Below are positions 8,153-10,486 of a stretch of 10,486 nucleotides of DNA, one piece after another (positions within the stretch are counted from its first letter, which is position 1; each line of letters begins with the position of its first letter). The stretch lies in contig JBBRVS010000200.1 in NCBI GenBank assembly GCA_038246645.1, positions 1-10,486 on the forward strand. The letters are read 5' to 3'. The notes beneath the pieces were generated by a model that was not told where the DNA came from, searched no databases, and worked only from the letters and a program-made list of their open reading frames with translations. This DNA is from JAHCHG01 sp038246645 (lineage in GTDB: Bacteria; Acidobacteriota; Blastocatellia; Pyrinomonadales; Pyrinomonadaceae). Position numbers and translations under genes: made by a program.

Positions 8153-8179
8153 AAAAAAAGGCGAGTTTTGAAACCCGCC
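8153..8179 (-). terminator. Intrinsic terminator of the peptidyl-prolyl isomerase gene
   Basis: On the minus strand, GGCGGGTTT (8179-8171), a 2-nt loop and AAACTCGCC (8168-8160) form a 9-bp stem with one mismatch, followed by seven Ts (8159-8153). It lies 43 nt beyond the isomerase stop codon and separates that gene from the ABC-F gene. On the plus strand a TCTTAATTTTTT run follows the same stem, but no plus-strand gene needs it. Confidence 0.85.
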
Positions 8180-8221
8180 TCTTAATTTTTTGGTTCTGCG
8201 ATTTTTTTTTAATCCGTCAAA

Positions 8222-9484
8222 TTATTTTGAATTGGTATTCGCTTTATTTGCCGGAGTTTTCGCCGTATTTGCAGGTGAATTGGCGTTTGCCGCCGAATTT
8301 GTATTTGCCGCCGAATTTGTATTTGCGTTCGTATTCGCATTGGTGTTCGGATTTCCGGCAACTGCCGGACGCGCACCGCTCAATTCATTCGGATTTTCAA
8401 CAACTTTTTTCGCCAAAAAGTTTTCGATTTTCGCTTCGTTCATCGCAATTGCCTGAAACGATGCAGCAAGCAATTGTTTGCGCGCATTAATCAATTGGTC
8501 GGTAACCTGCTGACGAATTCCCGGAGTTTCCAGAGTTACATCTTCGTCCTTATCGCTTCTTTCCTGCAATTTGAAAATAAAGAATCTTCCCTCTACCTGA
8601 GCCGGTAAAATTCGACCGACCTCGAATTTCGGATCCATTAGCGTAGCAACCACTTGCGCCGGAAAACTTTGCCGCATTTGCTCTTCGGAAATGTAGCCCA
8701 ATTCGCCGCGTTGTAATCTGCTCTGATCTTCGCTTTTTTCACTTGCCAGAGTCGCAAAATCAGCATTTTGATTCAATCGTTTGATGATCTCATTTCCGGC
8801 TAAAATGGCTGATTGTTCATCAATCGTTGTGTCGCCCTCGCCGCTGTTTGCCGGATCAACGACGATTGCCGCGAGTTTTACGCCTTTTTTCTTAACAAAA
8901 GCGGCTTTGTTTCCGGCATAAAAATCCTCGATTTCTTTATCTTTAGGCGGTTCGATCTTGCTTGTTATTTTATCGTTCAATTTTTGAATTGCCAATACTT
9001 TTTTGATCGCTTCGCGGGCTGAGGCTTCGGTTTCGCCGATTTCCTTCATTTTCGCTTCAAACTGCTCTTGCGACATTCCGCTGGCGGTTTTGCGCTTATT
9101 AAACTCAGCTGTAATTTCTTCATCAGTCGGAACCACGCTTTCCTTTTCGGCTTTTTGGAACATTACTTCCTGAGAAATCAAACCTTCGAGAATCTGAAGA
9201 CGCGCCTGAGCTAGTTCAAGCGGCGATAAAGCCGCATCTTGTCCTTGCGCTTGTTGTTTCAAAACGCGTTCGACTTCAACGAGTTTGATTTCTTTACCGT
9301 TCACCGTTGCGGCTACGGCATTCGAATCTACGCCGGGTGTTGTCGAATTTACACCATCGGTTCCCGTTCCGTTACAACCGCTGATGGCTAAAATTGCGAT
9401 TGCTAAAAAAGCAATCGAAATAAACTTAAAATTAGGTTTCTGCACTTTGGCTTTTACTCCTTCAAACTTAACAATATCTGACAT
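8222..9484 (-). CDS. SurA/PpiC-type peptidyl-prolyl cis-trans isomerase lipoprotein
   Basis: A 420-residue predicted envelope chaperone. Residues 1-36 are a lipoprotein signal peptide: basic start, hydrophobic core at 21-35, lipobox ISGC with the lipidated Cys at 37. Residues about 55-190 match the SurA N-terminal chaperone region (VAATVNGKEI... LISQEVMFQKAEKE... TDEEITAEF). Residues about 200-308 form a parvulin (PpiC) rotamase domain, including ADFATLASEKSED, RGELGYI and GRFFIFKL. The family aids folding of secreted or outer-membrane proteins. Residues 376-420 are an Asn/Thr/Ala/Ser/Pro/Lys tail of low complexity, likely disordered and variable. An AGGA Shine-Dalgarno at 9495-9498 lies 10 nt before the ATG and supports this start. 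The gene is divergent from rpmB and ends at its own terminator. The family assignment is firm; SurA versus PrsA-like role is not resolved. Confidence 0.92.
   Translation of the reverse strand: MSDIVKFEGVKAKVQKPNFKFISIAFLAIAILAISGCNGTGTDGVNSTTPGVDSNAVAATVNGKEIKLVEVERVLKQQAQGQDAALSPLELAQARLQILEGLISQEVMFQKAEKESVVPTDEEITAEFNKRKTASGMSQEQFEAKMKEIGETEASAREAIKKVLAIQKLNDKITSKIEPPKDKEIEDFYAGNKAAFVKKKGVKLAAIVVDPANSGEGDTTIDEQSAILAGNEIIKRLNQNADFATLASEKSEDQSRLQRGELGYISEEQMRQSFPAQVVATLMDPKFEVGRILPAQVEGRFFIFKLQERSDKDEDVTLETPGIRQQVTDQLINARKQLLAASFQAIAMNEAKIENFLAKKVVENPNELSGARPAVAGNPNTNANTNANTNSAANTNSAANANSPANTAKTPANKANTNSK
8286..8321. repeat. Two perfect tandem 18-bp units in the isomerase tail
   Basis: TTTGCCGCCGAATTTGTA occurs at 8286-8303 and again at 8304-8321, followed by a diverged third unit to about 8339. 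On the coding strand the units give TNSAAN twice (residues about 389-400). Such in-frame units can expand or contract by slippage without breaking the gene. Confidence 0.85.
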
Positions 9485-9487
9485 TAC

Positions 9488-9515
9488 TTGATTATCCTAA
9501 AAAATTTGGTATAAT
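9488..9515 (+). promoter_or_regulatory. Likely rpmB promoter
   Basis: TTGATT (9488-9493), a 16-nt spacer and TATAAT (9510-9515) form a near-consensus sigma-70-type promoter pointing at rpmB. A second TATAAT at 9565-9570 has no clear -35 box. The first promoter begins only 3 nt from the divergent isomerase start codon, so the two transcripts share a compact control region. Confidence 0.5.
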
Positions 9516-9575
9516 TTTTGTTTTTGGTTTGGCAAAATTTACCAAACTTTTATTTTTACCTCGTTATAATATCCT

Positions 9576-9580
9576 GGAGG
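9576..9580 (+). promoter_or_regulatory. Ribosome binding site of rpmB
   Basis: GGAGG lies 10 nt before the ATG at 9591. It is the strongest Shine-Dalgarno in the window, in keeping with a highly expressed ribosomal protein gene. Confidence 0.8.
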
Positions 9581-9590
9581 CTACTTAATT

Positions 9591-9785
9591 ATGGCAAAAC
9601 GATGCGATGTCTGCGGAAAAGGTCCGCAATTTGGAAACAATGTTTCACATGCTAACAACAAAACCCGCCGTCGGTTCAATCCGAATCTGCAAAAAATTCG
9701 CGTTCAACGTCCACAGGGCGGAAATATGCGGATGAAAGTTTGCACTCGGTGTATCAAGGGCGGAAAAATTGTCAAGGCTGCGTAA
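9591..9785 (+). CDS. rpmB: Large ribosomal subunit protein bL28
   Basis: A 64-residue protein of the usual L28 length. It opens MAKRCDVCGKGPQFGNNVSH, the hallmark L28 N-terminus, followed by the Asn/Lys/Arg-rich NKTRRRFNPNLQ segment that contacts 23S rRNA. Two Cys pairs, C5/C8 and C51/C54, can bind zinc, so this is the zinc-ribbon form of L28 rather than the cysteine-free form. It is the only plus-strand gene here, with its own promoter, strong ribosome binding site and terminator, so it appears to be transcribed alone; rpmG (L33), a frequent neighbour in other bacteria, is not next to it. Confidence 0.98.
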   Translation: MAKRCDVCGKGPQFGNNVSHANNKTRRRFNPNLQKIRVQRPQGGNMRMKVCTRCIKGGKIVKAA

Positions 9786-9808
9786 CACTTAAAACTGTTT
9801 GAGTTACG
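9781..9808 (+). other. Hairpin overlapping the rpmB stop codon
   Basis: CGTAAC (9781-9786) pairs with GTTACG (9803-9808), and inner TTAAA/TTTGA bases extend the stem with a 2-nt bulge. It includes the TAA stop codon at 9783-9785. There is no T-tract, so it is not itself a terminator; it could protect the 3' end of the message, or be chance. Confidence 0.35.
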
Positions 9809-9824
9809 ACTCTTAGCAAAGGTT

Positions 9825-9868
9825 GCCGGACTGCAAAATTTAATTTTTGCGGTCCGGCTTTTATTTTT
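9825..9868 (+). terminator. Intrinsic terminator of rpmB
   Basis: GCCGGACTGCAAAA (9825-9838) pairs with TTTTGCGGTCCGGC (9845-9858), a 14-bp stem with one G-U pair and a 6-nt loop, followed by TTTTATTTTT. It sits between the convergent rpmB and ridA genes; its tail overlaps the ridA stop codon. In the minus direction no T-tract follows, so it serves rpmB chiefly. Confidence 0.92.
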
Positions 9869-10256
9869 AAACTACCGCGATAACTTCGATCTCGACCCGC
9901 GCATCCTTCGGCAGCCGCGCCGCCTGAACGGTGGCTCGCGCCGGTTTTTCGGTAAAATGCCGGGCATAGACTTCGTTCATTGCCGCAAAATCATTCATAT
10001 CGGCTAAAAATACGGTTGTTTTGACGACATTGTTCAAAGTAGTTCCCGCCGCATCCAAAACCGCACTCAGATTTTTTATCACCTGTTCGGTTTGTTCGGC
10101 AACATCTTCGGAAACAAATTCGCCCGTCGCGGGGTCAATCGGAATTTGTCCCGAACAAAAAACCAGATTGCCGACCTTGACGGCTTGCGAATAAGGTCCG
10201 ATGGCTCCCGGTGCGTTTTCAGTTGATATTATTTCTTTCACTTTTATATGTTTCAC
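9867..10256 (-). CDS. ridA: RidA family reactive enamine/imine deaminase (YjgF/YER057c/UK114)
   Basis: A 129-residue protein of normal family length. RidA hydrolyses reactive 2-aminoacrylate and related enamine/imine intermediates made by PLP enzymes such as threonine dehydratase, releasing a 2-keto acid and ammonia; it acts as a cytosolic trimer. The sequence shows the family landmarks: STENAPGAIGPYSQAV at the N-terminus, FCSGQIPIDPATGE in the middle, and the C-terminal signature ARATVQAARLPKDARVEIEVIAV with the Arg (in PARAT) that binds the substrate carboxylate. The start is a GTG at 10256; a second GTG five codons later is also possible and would give 124 residues. The only nearby upstream signal is a weak AAGA purine run. 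It converges with rpmB and follows the terminator of another minus-strand gene, so it is probably transcribed alone. Confidence 0.96.
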   Translation of the reverse strand: MKHIKVKEIISTENAPGAIGPYSQAVKVGNLVFCSGQIPIDPATGEFVSEDVAEQTEQVIKNLSAVLDAAGTTLNNVVKTTVFLADMNDFAAMNEVYARHFTEKPARATVQAARLPKDARVEIEVIAVV

Positions 10257-10272
10257 TTTTCTTTATTTTATT

Positions 10273-10300
10273 TAATTAAGCAAAAGGCGAATTTTAACAA
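10273..10300 (-). promoter_or_regulatory. Possible ridA promoter
   Basis: On the minus strand TTGTTA (10300-10295), 16 nt and TAATTA (10278-10273) resemble a sigma-70 promoter about 20 nt before the GTG start. The whole region is AT-rich, so other -10 choices exist, for example TAAAAT at 10270-10265. Confidence 0.3.
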
Positions 10301-10356
10301 AAAAAACGCGAAAAGCAAAGTTAGTATCTATATATTCCGGTTTGTTTGCAGCCGCG

Positions 10357-10401
10357 AAAAAATAAAAATGCGGGGCGCGAAAATGAATTTTAGCGCCCCG
10401 C
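10357..10401 (-). terminator. Intrinsic terminator of the gene at the right edge
   Basis: GCGGGGCGC (10370-10378) is perfectly complementary to GCGCCCCGC (10393-10401), and inner AAAAT/ATTTT arms extend the stem. In the minus direction ATTTTTATTTTTT follows. It begins 6 nt after the stop codon of the partial minus-strand gene, which it should terminate. The rest of 10257-10356 shows only the possible ridA promoter. Confidence 0.85.
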
Positions 10402-10407
10402 TGATTT

Positions 10408-10486
10408 TCAAACGGAAAATATTTTTACGTCTGGTCGTGCAGAGCGTATAACTTCCGGTGCCGCTGTTTCAGTTGTATTGCCTTGC
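10408..10486 (-). CDS. C-terminal end of an unidentified gene
   Basis: From the right edge, one minus frame gives 25 residues ending ...TETAAPEVIRSARPDVKIFSV and a TGA stop at 10410-10408. The start lies outside the window. Support comes from the strong terminator 6 nt beyond the stop and from the same orientation as the neighbouring genes. The fragment is too short to name a family. Confidence 0.55.
   Translation of the reverse strand, partial: QGNTTETAAPEVIRSARPDVKIFSV

Noticed and set aside
8133..8154. TTG at 8154 as the ABC-F start
   Set aside because: It lies directly at the T-tract of the upstream terminator and adds residues not typical of the family; ATG at 8133 leads straight into the ABC domain.
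8353..8366. Inverted repeat CCGGCAACTGCCGG in the isomerase gene as another copy of the palindromic repeat
   Set aside because: Although it encodes a similar PAVAG peptide, its DNA does not match the 20-nt core; likely chance.
10248..10451. Plus-strand open frame of 67 codons at the right end
   Set aside because: It covers the ridA upstream region and a strong minus-strand terminator, has no ribosome binding site and resembles no protein.

Overview
The window looks like chromosomal DNA of a Gram-negative, probably soil or environmental, bacterium of moderate GC content. The gene styles suggest Acidobacteriota (Blastocatellia-like): a parvulin-type lipoprotein with an Asn/Ala/Thr-rich tail, a four-cysteine L28, and short palindromic repeats inside genes. 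This placement is inference from style, not a database match. Coding density is high, and every real gene except rpmB lies on the minus strand.

Layout from left to right. Positions 1-2989 (-) hold most of a large DNA adenine methyltransferase resembling the methylase and target-recognition half of type ISP restriction enzymes; it runs off the left edge. Positions 3010-6168 (-) hold a 1052-residue protein joining a PLD-type nuclease-like domain to an SF2/SNF2-like helicase, 20 nt upstream of the methylase gene. Positions 6220-8133 (-) hold an ABC-F ATPase. Positions 8222-9484 (-) hold a SurA/PpiC-type peptidyl-prolyl isomerase lipoprotein followed by an intrinsic terminator. Positions 9591-9785 (+) hold ribosomal protein L28 (rpmB), divergent from the isomerase gene and ended by a strong terminator. 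Positions 9867-10256 (-) hold a RidA-family deaminase. Positions 10408-10486 (-) hold the last 25 codons of an unidentified gene, followed by a terminator-like hairpin.

The right half is ordinary housekeeping (translation, envelope protein folding, metabolite repair). The left half, the helicase-nuclease plus methylase pair, is the accessory part. The likely reading is a two-gene restriction-modification or anti-phage module in which the methylase marks self DNA and the helicase with its PLD domain acts on unmarked DNA. In characterised type ISP enzymes these functions sit in one chain; here motor and nuclease are in one gene and methylase and target recognition in the next. The methylase gene also carries two copies of a short palindromic repeat, read in two different reading frames, which resembles a selfish repeat tolerated in coding sequence. 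No tRNA, rRNA, CRISPR array, insertion sequence or integrase was seen. No stretch over 300 bases lacks a gene.
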